Source: Panagrolaimus kolymaensis
Taxonomy: Eukaryota > Nematoda > Chromadorea > Rhabditida > Panagrolaimidae
Direction of reading: 5' to 3'
Assembly (NCBI GenBank): GCA_028622995.1
Contig: JAJQJQ010000052.1
Coordinates: forward strand, 1,798,001 to 1,862,000
DNA: 64,000 nt
The notes beneath the pieces are model-generated. The model was not told the DNA's origin and searched no databases. It saw nothing but the letters and a program-made list of their open reading frames with translations. The number at the start of each line of letters is the position of its first letter. The first letter of the stretch is position 1. A program made the position numbers and the translations under genes. Positions 1 to 11,302 of this stretch are shown piece by piece.

Positions 1-2
1 AT

Positions 3-943
3 ACCGTTAGAATTATTGCATGGACTCCAGCTGATATTGATTTTAACGCGAGATTTGATTGCATCTCCCGTTCATATGTTTATCTTTTTCCTCGTGCCAA
101 ACTTAACATTGACGTTAGTTTCATTATCTTCTTCATACTTCTTAAAGTTAAAATCACTTTTTTAGAACATGCAAACTGCTTTGAATCGTATGGTTGGCTC
201 GCACGATTTCCGCAATTTCTGCAGAATTGATATGAACAAAAGCCGTATTGATACAACATATGTTCGTGAGATCTTTGAAACTTCAATTACACCTTTGAAA
301 GAAGATGCTAGCGAAGATCCTTATCAAATGTATCAACTTAAAGTACGTGGCTCTGGGTTCTTATGGCATCAAATTCGATGTATTGTTTCTGTTATCTACG
401 ATATTGGAAGAGGAGTTGAAGATGTGTCTGTAAGTTTCGTTGTTATTACCAATGAAAGTTTAATATCTTCTTTTTTTTCAGCTCGTATCTAAGCTCCTTG
501 ATATCAACTTATGTCCTGCAAAGCCTCAATATTCTATGGCTAAAGACTTGCCATTATGTTTTTTTGATGCAACTTATGCTGAAAATCGCTTCGATTGGAA
601 ATCTCATATTAATGCTGATGTTTTGCAACGCCTGTACACTTCTCTTGAAACAAAATGGTGCGAATTAGAGACGAAAGCAGCGCTTGTTCGAACGATGATG
701 AATGAATTGAAGGAATACAATGTTTCTTCTGATTGCTTTGATGGAATTCACGCACATATCAGCGGAAATCATCCAACCAAAAACAAGGTTTATTTGCTTT
801 CTCTTTTGCTTTGCCATTAACATCATGTTTTTTAGGCTCACATTCCCATTTTGAAACGACCCACGTGTGACTCTTTGGAAACAAAAATGTCAAAATTTGC
901 TAAGAAGCGGAAGCTTGATATGAACGAAGAGAATATGGAATAA
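3..943 (+). CDS. pus-3: tRNA pseudouridine synthase 3 (PUS3/Deg1), C-terminal part
   Basis: Converts uridine to pseudouridine at positions 38/39 of the tRNA anticodon arm (established for Pus3/Deg1). Four exons are visible and in phase: 3-113, 166-429, 482-787 and 836-943. Seen: the TruA-fold core segments ARFDCISRSYVYLFP, the Pus3-type block MVGSHDFRNFCRIDMNK, then GSGFLWHQIRCIV and KPQYSMAKDLPL. The C-terminus ends in a basic stretch, KFAKKRKLD, that could be a nuclear signal. The N-terminal part with the catalytic aspartate lies before the window, so activity cannot be judged here. It is the first visible gene of a same-strand block; the next start codon is only 112 nt beyond the stop. An AATAAA-like signal overlaps the stop codon. 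Identification by family motifs is firm. Confidence 0.9.
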
Positions 944-1055
944 AATATTGCCATTTTTTACTTGCTTTGAATTCAACTAAAGGGTTTTGAAACCTAAAAT
1001 TATCTTTGTGTCTTTCTTTGCTTTTTGATTAGTATTTTTGCAGCTTATTTGTAAG

Positions 1056-1839
1056 ATGTCGCATATGAAATTATCGTCTTTGCGTTATGCTAAACCTAAA
1101 CTTGATTTTAATGGTATGTTATGATTTTCTCTTTTACTTCTTTTTATCTTTGTTTTGTTTCAGATGAAGCTGATGTTTTCGATTTGATCAACTTTTTGGA
1201 TCATAAATATTTTCAACATGGTTTTTCGCATGATCGTGGTAATATGATGGAATTGGATGAACATTTGAAGCAATATGTTACTGATGTTGGTCTCATTTAT
1301 GATGATGAAAGTCGTTTAGCTCTTATCGATGTTCTCTTGAATGCTGCAATATCAAGAAACTTGCGTGAAAAGCTTGTTGGTAATGCTGGTGATGCTTGCC
1401 AAGCTGCTCATCAACTTCGTTTGGCTAAAGTTCTTGATTCCATGTCTGATGAAGGTAATAGCATTTCTTTCTTTTAGTTGTGAATAACTTTTCTCCTTTT
1501 TTAGAACGTGCAACTTTTGATGATCTTGTTACGTCCAAAGCTTCCCAACTCAAACTCTCTTCTCATCCATCAACTAAACGTATGGCTATGTCAATTTTAT
1601 CGTGTAATACTGAACCTTCTCCAAAGAGTGATGCAACTGCTTTCAAACTTTGTGATGTTCCTTCTGGTATGAAATCAACTGGTGATAACAAAGTAGACGA
1701 TGCTCTAACAATTCTTCGAATGATCAATGTATATCGTTATCGCAACTTACAAACTCAAGTCAATGAACATCTAGCTGCTTTACAAGACATTACAGCTGAA
1801 CCCAAATCTGATACTAAAATTGGTCGTGTTGGTTATTGA
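1056..1839 (+). CDS. rtraf: RTRAF / CGI-99 / hCLE homologue, tRNA ligase complex subunit
   Basis: Three exons, 1056-1113, 1164-1454 and 1505-1839, give 227 residues; human RTRAF has about 244. The N-terminal part matches the family block with DEADVFDLINFLDHKYFQHG followed by a DRGN motif, and the C-terminus has ILRMINVYRYRNLQTQVNE and ends PKSDTKIGRVGY, close to the family ending PKTDxxLGKVGR. RTRAF is known in vertebrates as a subunit of the RTCB-DDX1-FAM98 tRNA splicing ligase complex and as an RNA polymerase II-associated factor; the nematode role is inferred. A TTTTTGCAG acceptor lies about 12 nt before the ATG and the upstream PUS3 stop is 112 nt away, so it is probably a downstream operon gene. 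The C-terminal helix region (about residues 165-227) is the best conserved part. Confidence 0.85.
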
Positions 1840-2023
1840 ATGTAATTTTATGTATTTTTGTTAATAAATGATGTTTTGTTTTTATCTTTGTATTCTCATT
1901 GTTTTGTTAGTGGCTCTGTTCCACTTTGTATCTTACACCTTTATTCCCATCATCCCTCCCACTTTAACTTTTCCCATTGACATTGTTCATTTACAGGAGG
2001 AACTGGTTCACTTGCCCTTCATT

Positions 2024-3003
2024 ATGTCGTCATCCCTCTCAATCTTCGCTCTTACCGATGATGATGCATCCAAGATGATTTATTGTGAAACCCACAATGG
2101 TGGCACCAATGTCAACTTCCAAATGAAGCAATACATTTTCAAGCGTCGCAATGATGGTTCCCATATCATCAACATTGGCAACACATGGGAAAAGATCCTT
2201 CTTGCTGCTCGTGCTATTGTTGCTCTCGAAAATCCCGCTGATGTCGTTGTTGTTTCTGGACGTACTTATGCTCAACGTGCACTCTTGAAATTTGCTGCTC
2301 ATACTGGAGCAACCCCAATTTTTGGACGTTTCACTCCTGGTTCTCTCACCAATCAAGCTCAAAAGAACTTCAAAGAACCTCGTCTCCTTATTGTTTCTGA
2401 TCCACGAATTGATCATCAAGCTGTTACCGAAGCTTCTTATGGTAATATTCCTGTAATCAGTTTTGTTAACACTGATTCTCCAATGAGATTTGTTGATATT
2501 GGTATTCCCTGCAACAACAAGGTAAACTTTTTTTGTGATTTTTATGCTTCATTCATTTGGTTTATTTTAGGGTGTTAAATCCATTGGTCTTCTTTGGTGG
2601 CTTCTCGCTCGTGAAGTTCTCCTTCTTCGTGGAAAGATTTCTCGTCAAACTGGATTCGTTCTTGAAGATAAAGTCATCATGCCTGATTTATATTTTTACC
2701 GTGAAGAACAAGAAAAAGCTGAACAAGAAGAACAAGTCAAACAAGCTTTCAATGAAGCTTTTGACACCAAAATGGAAGTCACTCAACCAACTGTGGAACA
2801 AAAAATTGCTCTTGAAACTGCACCAATTCAAGATTGGGTAATATTTTTTGTTTGATTTTTTGTCATTTTCCATTTTTAATGATATTTGTTTTTAGGCTGC
2901 CACATCATGGGATAATCAAGAAGCCTCAGCACCTGCTGTAGCTCCCGCTGGTGGAAATGAATGGTCCACTGCTCCTGTTAGCGGTGGAGCTACAGGATGG
3001 TAA
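2024..3003 (+). CDS. rps-0: 40S ribosomal protein SA (uS2)
   Basis: Component of the small ribosomal subunit, uS2 family. Exons 2024-2521, 2571-2837 and 2896-3003 code 290 residues, the usual family size. Seen: the start [18 protein letters not shown], then [66 protein letters not shown] and the eukaryotic C-terminal tail with repeated W-containing motifs ending GGATGW. The frame is also open upstream to 1868, but a TTTACAG acceptor at 1990-1996 and the family alignment favour the ATG at 2024. The AATAAA at 1863-1868 belongs to the preceding gene. Codon use is more C-rich at third positions (ATC, ACC, GTC) than in its neighbours, as expected for a highly expressed gene. Confidence 0.96.
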
Positions 3004-3189
3004 AGTTTTTCATCAATTTTTTTTTATTTGTTAGCAAAGCGATTTGCTTTGTTTGTTGTTATTTGAATGTGTTTTAAATAAACTATTTTAAATGATTGAA
3101 TTTGTGTGGGACATTTTGAGGTTGGGACCATTGATATTTTGAAAGTCATACAGTAATAAACATAACATAATTACATAGTTCATATTCAG

Positions 3190-3776
3190 ATGTCATCAAT
3201 TGGAACAAGAAGTAAACCAAACATTTTGATTACTGGTACTCCAGGAACAGGAAAATCTACAGTTGCTCAAAGAATTGCTGATGCTCTTGGATTTACTTTA
3301 GTGAATGTTAGTCAAGTGGCTATAGAAAATGAATTTATTGAAAGCTATGATGAAGGCGTGGATTCTTTCAACCTTGATGAAGATAAACTATTGGATTATC
3401 TCGAGGTTGTTTTTCTTCTTATTCTTGTATTCTTTCAACAACTAATTTGAATATTTTTTAGCCTGGTCTTGGATCAAATGATGGTGGAATCATAGTTGAA
3501 TATCATGCATGTGAAATGTTTCCTGAACGATGGTTTGATATTGTGATCATTCTTCGATGTGATAATTCTGTACTTTTTGATCGACTTACTGCTCGAGGAT
3601 ACAATGAAAAGAAAGTTAGTGAAAATGTCGAATGTGAAATATTTGGAACCATCGCTGAAGAAGCAAATGAATCTTTTCCAAAAGCTGCTATTCACGAATT
3701 GCCCAACAACAATGAAGCTGAGCTTGAAACAAATGTTCAAAATATTATAAACTTTATGCATCAAAACTTTGCTTAA
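3190..3776 (+). CDS. ak6: adenylate kinase isoenzyme 6 (AK6/hCINAP/Fap7)
   Basis: Nuclear adenylate kinase/ATPase that acts in late 40S maturation with uS11 (established for Fap7 and hCINAP). Two exons, 3190-3405 and 3462-3776, code 176 residues, the usual length. Seen: P-loop GTPGTGKST at about residues 16-24, GGIIVEYHACEMFPERWFD, and the family-specific TARGYNEKKVSENVECEIF with EE following. An acceptor-like TATTCAG (3183-3189) touches the initiating ATG directly, typical of a trans-spliced nematode message. It follows rps-0 by 186 nt on the same strand, and both products belong to the 40S pathway, which supports joint expression. Confidence 0.93.
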
Positions 3777-3957
3777 TAATTGTTTAATGGTTTATTGTTG
3801 TTTTTGTATTATTTTTTGTTGATTTGATGAATGAATATATTGCTTTATTTGAAGGTTGACGTGACATTGTTAACTCGATTTCGATCTTATATCTGCCGTT
3901 TTTCTTGTCATCATTGTTTATGTTTCATTAAGCTTAAAGTTTTTAGATAAAAGAAAC

Positions 3958-4456
3958 ATGTGTAAAATGTGGGAAAGTATTCGCTATGGAGTTCGATGGA
4001 GGCCTCGAGAACGTTTTGCTTTAGCTGCACGTGCTTTAAATTTAAAGAATGTTGAGAAAATTCATATTTCGATGGATCCTTTTAATGCTAACAATAATTC
4101 GTTGAGGTTGGTTTACTTCTTCTTTTTCTTGTTGCTTGATACACTTTTTAATGCTTTAACTTTTTAGATATTTCTGGCATGTCGTAACAACAACAAAAGT
4201 AAAGATGACAAATCCAAGAGTCAAAGTTACAAATGAAATTCGAAATGATGGTAAAGCTCCTTATTTTGTTGCTGATTTAAGTAAGCTTTATGCTTCTTCT
4301 TTTTCCTTTACTAAAATGGTGAATATTTCAGTTGATAAGAAAAAGCTCGTTTTTAAAACTGAAGGTATGGAACCAATGGATGTTTTGATGCGTTTCAATC
4401 GACTTATTGGAAATCCAGAAATGGGCAATGCTGGTATGCGACAACCAATCAAGTAA
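3958..4456 (+). CDS. mrpl-53: mitochondrial large ribosomal subunit protein mL53
   Basis: Three exons, 3958-4106, 4168-4280 and 4332-4456, code 128 residues. The 51-nt second intron keeps frame, so a longer unspliced reading exists, but a GTAAGC donor and TTTCAG acceptor flank it and splicing restores family continuity (VADLIDKKKLVF). The middle resembles human MRPL53: LKNVEKIHISMDPFNANNNS, then a run with RNDGKAPYFVADL, then EGMEPMDVLMRFNRLIG. mL53 is a small thioredoxin-like-fold protein of the mitochondrial large subunit. The ATG is preceded by TTTTTAG about 9 nt upstream, and the gap from AK6 is 181 nt. A polyadenylation signal AATAAA at about 4548 closes the block. The family is fast-evolving, so the call is a little less certain than its neighbours. 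Confidence 0.8.
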
Positions 4457-4922
4457 TTATATCGTTATCATCGTCATGTGAATAGAACAATTATTAGTGT
4501 TTTTTCTCTGTTTGTTTATTGTTTATTGTATATCATTGATTTATAAAAATAAAAGTTTTGAATTCTTGATTTTTGTTCTTGATAAATGTGCTCTTTTTGT
4601 TGTTACTTGCTTGGTTTGGCTTTTATGGAACCTTTTTTCTTTGTTGCTTTTGCTACCGTAGCCAATGATGATGTTTGCTCTAATATTAAAAGTCACGAAA
4701 GGTTTTTGTTTTTACTGATTTTTAATTACGTCATTTTCAACAACGTCATTTTCAACAAATTTATGTTTCTTTTTTTTATATCAGTTGTTGGATGAATGAA
4801 TGACACAACTTTGAAATTTCTTCCTTGTTTATACGAGATACCAAACAAATTTCATTCATAAAAATTTCTTGGTGTAATTTTGTCACAAATTTGTGAAAGC
4901 TTTGACTCACCTCTTGCAATAG
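4457..4922. other. Intergenic, no gene seen
   Basis: AT-rich spacer after the mL53 gene. It holds the mL53 polyadenylation signal at about 4548. A 69-codon open frame at 4586-4795 is low-complexity, phenylalanine-rich and has no recognisable motif. Nothing else is supported. Confidence 0.5.
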
Positions 4923-5123
4923 TTTAAAGGAACAAGACTATTTGATGCCTTTTCGAAAATTTCGATACTGGGGCTGGGAGGAACAGTTGGGGCGACGCGT
5001 GTTTAAATTACCGTGTAAGACAGTTGGTGACACGGTAATTCAAACACGCGCCGCCCCAACTCTTCCTCCCAGCCCCAGTATCGAAAATTTCGAAAAGGCA
5101 TCAAATAGTCTTGTTCCTTTAAA
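4923..5123. mobile_element. Palindromic foldback element 1 with TTTAAA ends
   Basis: Near-perfect inverted repeat of 201 bp. Left arm 4923-5016, loop of about 13 nt, right arm 5030-5123, with a few mismatches (for example GACGCGTG against the complement of CGCGCCGC). Both ends read TTTAAAGGAAC. The arms are clearly more GC-rich than surroundings (GGGGCTGGGAGG, GGGGCG). No coding capacity. C. elegans has described non-autonomous palindromes with TTTAAA ends (named PALTTTAAA in repeat libraries, from memory); this matches that structural type. Confidence 0.85.
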
Positions 5124-5356
5124 GGACGACTATACTTTCTGTTTTTTTCAAATTTTTTCAAACGAACCGCGGTTCTGTCCCCAAGTGGTAAAGTGCTTTG
5201 AACATCGAAAAACCGTAATGCTACAGTAATATCTCACTTCCAAATTACGGTATCATTACGGTTTTTCGATGTTCAAAGCACTTTACCACTTGGGGACAGA
5301 ACCGCGGTTCGTTTGAAACAATTTGAAAAAAACAGAAAGTATAGTCGTCCTTTAAT
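5118..5356. mobile_element. Palindromic foldback element 2 with TTTAAA ends
   Basis: Inverted repeat of about 239 bp. Left arm 5118-5220, loop 5221-5253, right arm 5254-5356. Ends read TTTAAAGGACGAC and its complement, with the last hexamer decayed to TTTAAT. The arms include AACCGCGGTT and TGTCCCCAAGTGGT. The first TTTAAA (5118-5123) is shared with the end of element 1, so the two palindromes abut. Arm sequence is unrelated to element 1. Confidence 0.85.
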
Positions 5357-6283
5357 CGCTCGATTTTGATGGAATGTTACCCACGTGAATTTTAGTGATT
5401 TATGGCTTTTATAAAATTAAAGAGAGATATCAAACAAATTAACCGCTATGGTTGTTGTTGATACACAAAAGTGGCAGCGACGATCAACAACAAACACATA
5501 CAGGTATTTTCATTTTTTTTGTTTTATGGCTCAATCCAAACTAATTTATTTTGCTCGAGAGTAATTTGGGTTCTAGCTTAGGTTAATTTATGTACAAATT
5601 CTGATTACAATGATCAGTAATTTTTTTATGTATCTCTTTAGTGAATTTGTTAATTTTAACGAGCTACTGTATCTTTCATGAATGTTTTGACTATTTTTTT
5701 TACAGATAAACTAGGTGGATGTAAGGACTATACTCTCTTTATTATTTTTGTTTTTAGCAAATATGATAATCCATTTGAATTAATATGCTTTTAAACTTTG
5801 TTCGTTTGTTTTCAAAAAGGCGAGAGAGAAAAAGAGCAAAACACGATTTTAAAAAGAATTTTTTTTAAACGATGGCGATGAAAAAAAATGAAGCAGCAAA
5901 TAATAGGCTACAAAAAAAAGTAAGTCTTTTTTTTGGTTGGTCAATGAAAGAATTTTCTTTTCATTTCTATCGTCATGAAAAATGAACAAATGATTACAAC
6001 TTTGTCACAAACTATAAGCAAATAAGACACAAAAATTGTGTATTTTTTATTTAGTCGGCCTCTTCGACGACTTTGATGAGAAAAAATAGAAATGAAAAAA
6101 TAACATTTGCACTTGCTTGCTTTTTTTTTGCACACGCGCATGAATTTTGATGATCGTCCCCTTCCTTCCTTTTATTTCTCCACCTATTTATTTTTTGTTT
6201 GTTTGAAATAAATAAAACAATATTTTTAAGGTTTATTTAGTTAGAATAAAATAATTTTTTTTGACATTGAATAAAAAATATTT
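5357..6283. other. Intergenic / upstream region of the nuclear receptor gene
   Basis: No supported gene. At 5871-5921 a short frame starting MAMKKNEAANNR runs into a GTAAGT donor and could be an alternative first exon of the downstream receptor, but this is unproven. A GTTTATTTAG acceptor-like site at 6231-6240 lies about 43 nt before the receptor ATG and fits trans-splicing. Confidence 0.35.
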
Positions 6284-8523
6284 ATGGAAGAAAGAAACAA
6301 CTGTGGTGGTTGTGTTTCTCCACCTTCTGAGATTGAAGCGGAAGAAGAAAGTCCAAATCCGAGCCCAATTTCGACCATGGAAAATAAAAGGATTATGGAA
6401 CCATGTTTAGTTTGTGGAATTCAAACAAGTAAAATTCATTTTCAAGTAAGCAAACTTACTTTTTTTCTTTCAATTTATGGAAATTTTTTGAGCTTTCAAG
6501 TTGCAACTAAGTTTTTTTTAGGTAAATTCATGTCGAGCTTGTGCAGCATTTTTTCGTCGTTCAATTAAATTTAAAAATCCTTATCGATGTCAAAGGAGTG
6601 TAGGATCATGCGATGTTACAATTAAAAGTAAGCTAGAAATTTTCAACGACGACAATAAATAATTTTAGCGAATAAAAACTGTGTTTTGTGTTTTACTGTA
6701 AAAATAAATCTTCATTTCCGGATGATTCTAAGGTTTCGTGCCGAATTTGATAATATTTTTTTGAGATTTTTTTAAACTAAATTAAGTACAAAACTTTTAG
6801 GGTTTATTAAAATTTTAATTTTGTTCGATTGCATTGAAAATATTTTATTTTATCTTTTTTTTTCAGCCATTGGTAAACCCTTGTGTCGATATTGTCGCCT
6901 CAAAAAATGTATTCAAATTGGAATGAAAATGAATAAAAATGAAAAATTTCCCATTAATTATTCTGATGAATCTATGGACGGAGGAGGAGGAGAAGATATT
7001 AAACCAAATAAAAATGAATCAACAACTACAACTAGGCCTTCAGTGATTATTCATAATACTCCATGTTTTGGAAAGCGAGAATTAAATATAATGAAAGTTT
7101 TTCAAACAATTAATGTTATTTTTGATGTAAGTGTTTTTAAAAAAAATTTAAAGGAAAATCATAGAAGCAAATCCCCAAATTTTTGCTACAGTAAACCTTT
7201 TTTTCTCTTGCTCGAAAGAAGAAAGAAAGTTTATTTAGCAGTTTTACGTGAAAATGGAAAAAACGAGAAAAGAGAAGGAACTACAAACCACTATGAACAC
7301 ATTTGAAGAACGAAATTTGTTCCATTTTTGTGATTATTTTCTATAAAATTTTTTTAATGGAACCTAAAGAGTCCCGACAATTTTTTAAATCCGCTAATTT
7401 AAATCATAAAAGAGTCACAAATTTTGGTACTTCACTATAGAAAAAAAACAAGCACAAATTTAATTTTCGCCATTAAAATTTTTTTTTCAGCAAAAAACAT
7501 TTTTATTCCAACAAAATTCATTCTCCGACAGCAACAACGACAACGACGACAACAATATTACCGAAAAATTTAGTAAAAATCTTGGAGAATTTCTTGAAAC
7601 AACTAAACCAACAACAAAAACTTTAATACCTTTGATAGATTTTAATGATAAAGAAAGAGTGATATTTTTTGAGAATTTTTTAATTAAAGTCGCACAATTA
7701 CTTTCACAATTTGAATATTTTGCTAATTTACATTCAACTGAAAAGGTAAACAAACATAAAATTTTGATTTTTTTGGTTTCTGATTCAGCAAAATCTAAAC
7801 AAAAAAATAATTTTTTTCTTCGCTACCGTAATTTTTTTCTTTTTAATTTTTCTCTTTATTTCAGCTTTTATTATATAAACGCTTTTGGCAAATATTTTCC
7901 CCGCTTGAACGTTGCTATCATTCAACCGAGCACTTTGGTTCAGATCCATCTGATACTCGAATTGTGATAGATCATAAACATTTTATTGAAATTTCCAATA
8001 CTCAATGGAAAGTTCCAACCAATGAAAAGCAAAAAGATGCAAATATATTTTTATTACCATTTATAAATAATTTTTTATTTTTGGTTAAACCCATGAAAAA
8101 AGCTAATATAAGTTTATATGAATTTTCATATATATGTCAAATTATTTTATGGTCATGTTATGGTATGTATGCTTTTTTAAGGAGCGGGCTTCCATCGTCA
8201 GCTTTTTTTTGCAATCATTTTTTAGAGATAACAGAACTCAGTGAAGCCACCCAAAAATTTGCTGATGAAATGATAAATAAAGTTTCTAATGAACTTCATG
8301 AATATTATATTCATAAAATGCGAATGCCCAATTATGCCGCTCGCCAGGCTCAGTTGTTTAAATTGATACAAATTGCAGAGGTAAATTTCTCCGAAATTTT
8401 TTTTAAAAATTTAAACGATTTCCTTTGTTTTAGTTTATTTTCCGTGGTAAAAAGCAATTAATGACTGCAAATGAAATATTTAATTTTATTGAAAGTGATT
8501 TTCATTTTTCTATTTTAAATTAA
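6284..8523 (+). CDS. nhr: Nuclear hormone receptor (nematode supernumerary NR type)
   Basis: Predicted ligand-regulated or orphan nuclear transcription factor. Seven exons close in phase: 6284-6445, 6522-6627, 6867-7126, 7491-7745, 7865-8162, 8226-8380 and 8434-8523, giving 441 residues. DNA-binding domain at about residues 41-108: first zinc finger CLVC...CRAC, P-box region CRACAAFFRRS, second finger CQRSVGSC...CRYC and the ending CRLKKCIQIGM. A low-complexity acidic/Asn hinge follows (GGGGEDIKPN, then SNNDNDDNN). The ligand-binding region includes LLYKRFWQIFSPLERCYHS, KFADEMINKVSNELHEYY and NYAARQAQLFKLIQI, typical of nematode receptors. The 63-nt intron at 8163-8225 keeps frame; splicing it gives a more family-like helix than reading through. 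The specific nhr number cannot be assigned. Confidence 0.9.
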
Positions 8524-11302
8524 TTTATTAATCGATTAGTTAATGGTTGTTTAATAAAAGAAAATATGTATGAGCTAACTAACAATAATAATAAAAGTGA
8601 TTTGTTTTTTAAAAGTTTTTGTTTGTGCATAAATAAAAAATTGGGTGTTAATGCCCATGCAAAAAAATATATGGAAAGTTTCAAATTGCCTTAAACAACG
8701 ACGACAAACATTTCAAAAGATTTTCTTGATCCAAGGAAAAAAAGCCAAAAAAAAAGAAAGTTGCGCTTCAAACGTAAATTTTGTAAGTTTAGAAAAAAAT
8801 GTTTTCTTTTTCATTTGACAAAAATGGTGAAAGAAAAAGTTTCAAGCAACTTTATTAATAAAAAAATTTGTCATTGTACAAGATACAAAAAAAATTTGAA
8901 ACCATTCTGGGAAGACACAGATATGGAAGCAATTTTAATTTAGAGAGTCGAATTTTTATCAAATATTTTTTTCATTAAATAAAATTTATCACTTGAGAGT
9001 TGAAGAATCACAGGCATGTATGTCTACGGTAATCATTAACAATATATTTTCATTTTTTTAACCAAAAATTTTAGCACAAATTGAATAATAACATTTACCT
9101 TTCAACAATGATAAACTTTTATATATTTTTTGATTTCATTTATTTAAAATCAAAAAGAGGAAGAAAGAAATGCCATTTGTTTGAAAAAGTTGAACATCTG
9201 TTTATGCGTTTTTTTGTTTTGTTTTTATTTGAAAACCAATAAAGAAAGTGCTTTATTTCAGTCTCATTCTCGTTGGCCGACAGAAAGGAATTAGGGTCAT
9301 AAAATAATGTTGCAACAATAATACATACTTCTTTTTTTCCTTCCAACATTTTTTCATTTTCATTTTCACTATCACTTTTTTTTCCTTCTTCTAAATCTCA
9401 TCAATTTTTTTTTATTTGGGTAAAAAGACTCGAAAAAAAATATTTTGTTTTGTTTTTGGAAAAGCTGCTGCTGCTTTTTTTGTGTCTGCCGACTAAGTAA
9501 TAATAATATTTTTTAATAAAATTATTTTTAGTCCATTCTTTTTTCTTTCTTTTTTTTCTACCCATTTTTTTAGTTATCTAAAAAAAGGCTTTATTAAAAT
9601 AATTAGCTTTTCCATATATTTTTTTTGTGGTAATTTTTATTCAAAAAAAATGAAAGCAAAAAAGAAAGAAAGCTGTTATTTTTTGCCTTCGCGGCTGTTT
9701 TTTGTTGCTTTTTTGTTGCCTTCTGAGTTTTTGCTTGCTTGCTTCGTAAACAAAGGAATTGAGTTTCTAGCAAGCAAAAAAAGCGAATACCAAGTTTCTT
9801 CAACGACGGTGGCTGGCTGTAGAAGGCGGCAAAAGGCAAAAAAGTTTCTCTATTGTTATTATTTTTTTTTCTCAAAAAAAACTATGGACTTGACAGTTTT
9901 TAATTTTTTTTATTCTGTTTTTGCTTTTCATAAAAGTCAAAAATGCTAGCATAAATTTTTGGTTTTTAATTTTTTAGCTTTGAACAAATATTTTTTTATT
10001 TTTTAGCACCTCCTTTTAGGAATAAAGCCGCAGCAGACAATGGAGTTAGGAGCATTACGTCATTTTTTTTTTATTTGAACATGGTCGAACGTCGATGGCG
10101 GCTGTGGCTTTGATTGTAGCATAAAATGTTTTGAAAGCTCAGAAACAAAAAAAAATAGAAATCAGGTTTATACATTTTCACTTTTTTGATTCATTTTTTG
10201 CTATTTTTACTTTTAAAAAAATAATTTTGATGCCTCGAAAATGCTTCATTAAACATTTACAATTATAAAAAAAAAGTTTACTTTTCTTTTATTTTTTATT
10301 TTCGTTGACATTATTTCTAAGCTATTTTTTATTTTTTCAATGGCTTTTCTATGTATGAAAAAGAATTGTTTTTTTTTTCTTGTTCTTGCCTTCCTTTTAA
10401 GAAAGAACACACATCGTTAATCAAGTGTGTAAACACAAACACATACATACACGCAACAAATTTTTTTATTTTTGTTGGACCCTTAAACTTCCAGAAAGAA
10501 AGTTTTAAAAAAATTATTAACCAAAAAAACAAACTTCTTTATTTTATTTTATTTTTGTTTTGTTTATAATCTTTCGTTCAAGCAAGCAAGCGGAAAAGCA
10601 AAAAAAAGAAAGATTAGAAATTGGTGAGGTGGATTTTATTTTTTCAAAAAAAAATTTATTAATCTAAAAAAATTATTTATGAAAATTTTGGATTCCAGCT
10701 TGTATATAATAAATTCACTTCGATACCGAAAATAAATTCGCTTGTGTGGAATTTTCAAAGTATGTATGTTTCATGTCTTTCGCAACACCAAAATGCGTTG
10801 AATTCTTTTTCTTTAAAGGTTTTTGTTGTTTTTGCCGACGATTTTTTTCCGGGTTCGCTCGCAAATGTTTTTTTGTTTCTTTTCATTTTTTGCGCTGCCC
10901 TTATTTTTCTTCTGTCTGATTACAACAACATCGAGAGAAAAAGGAGGTAATTGCTCCAATTTTTTGCCATTTTCATTTTTTTATGTTTTCAAATAACTGA
11001 AAAGCTGCGCTTTTTTTACTTCGTTCGTTCCATTTAAAAAACAAACCTTTGACCCAAGGGAAATTTATTGAAAGTATGTTCCATATTTTTTTTATGTTAT
11101 GTTTGACACCATTTTTTTATGTTCTTCGCTTTGGTTTTTTTTCTTCTCTTGTTGCTTCCTGGAATAATCTTTATCCCTCATCTTTTTTATCTTTTTATTT
11201 TTACAGAAAAAAAGAAAGTCAAAACCAAAACCAAAAACTTGGAAGTTTGAAGATTTACGACTTTTTTTAAAAACAAAAATATATTTTTTTAAAAAGAAAA
11301 TA
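8524..11302. other. Intergenic, low-complexity AT-rich, no gene seen
   Basis: About 2.8 kb of AT-rich sequence with long A and T runs. Open frames here (for example 8761-8943, 9650-9949, 10744-10950, 11049-11270) are Phe/Lys-rich, lack motifs and lack consistent splice structure, so I treat them as chance. No tRNA-like or repeat structure was recognised. Confidence 0.5.

Larger units (their letters stand above)
3..4456 (+). other. Candidate five-gene operon (PUS3-RTRAF-RPSA-AK6-mL53)
   Basis: Five same-strand genes are separated by 112, 184, 186 and 181 nt from stop to next start. Each downstream ATG has an acceptor-like site (TTTTTGCAG, TTACAG, TATTCAG, TTTTTAG) within about 30 nt, which is the arrangement of nematode operons resolved by spliced-leader trans-splicing. 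AATAAA signals lie in at least the first two gaps and after the last gene. Products share a translation theme: tRNA modification, tRNA ligation, 40S structure, 40S maturation and mitoribosome. The operon call is inference from spacing; no transcript data are available. Confidence 0.7.

Noticed and set aside
1868..2023. In-frame upstream extension of ribosomal protein SA
   Set aside because: Hydrophobic, absent from the family, and separated from the real start by an acceptor-like TTACAG.
5455..5500. Short GTTGTTGAT / ATCAACAAC inverted repeat as a microRNA-like hairpin
   Set aside because: Stem of only about ten pairs with a large loop; too short for a miRNA precursor.
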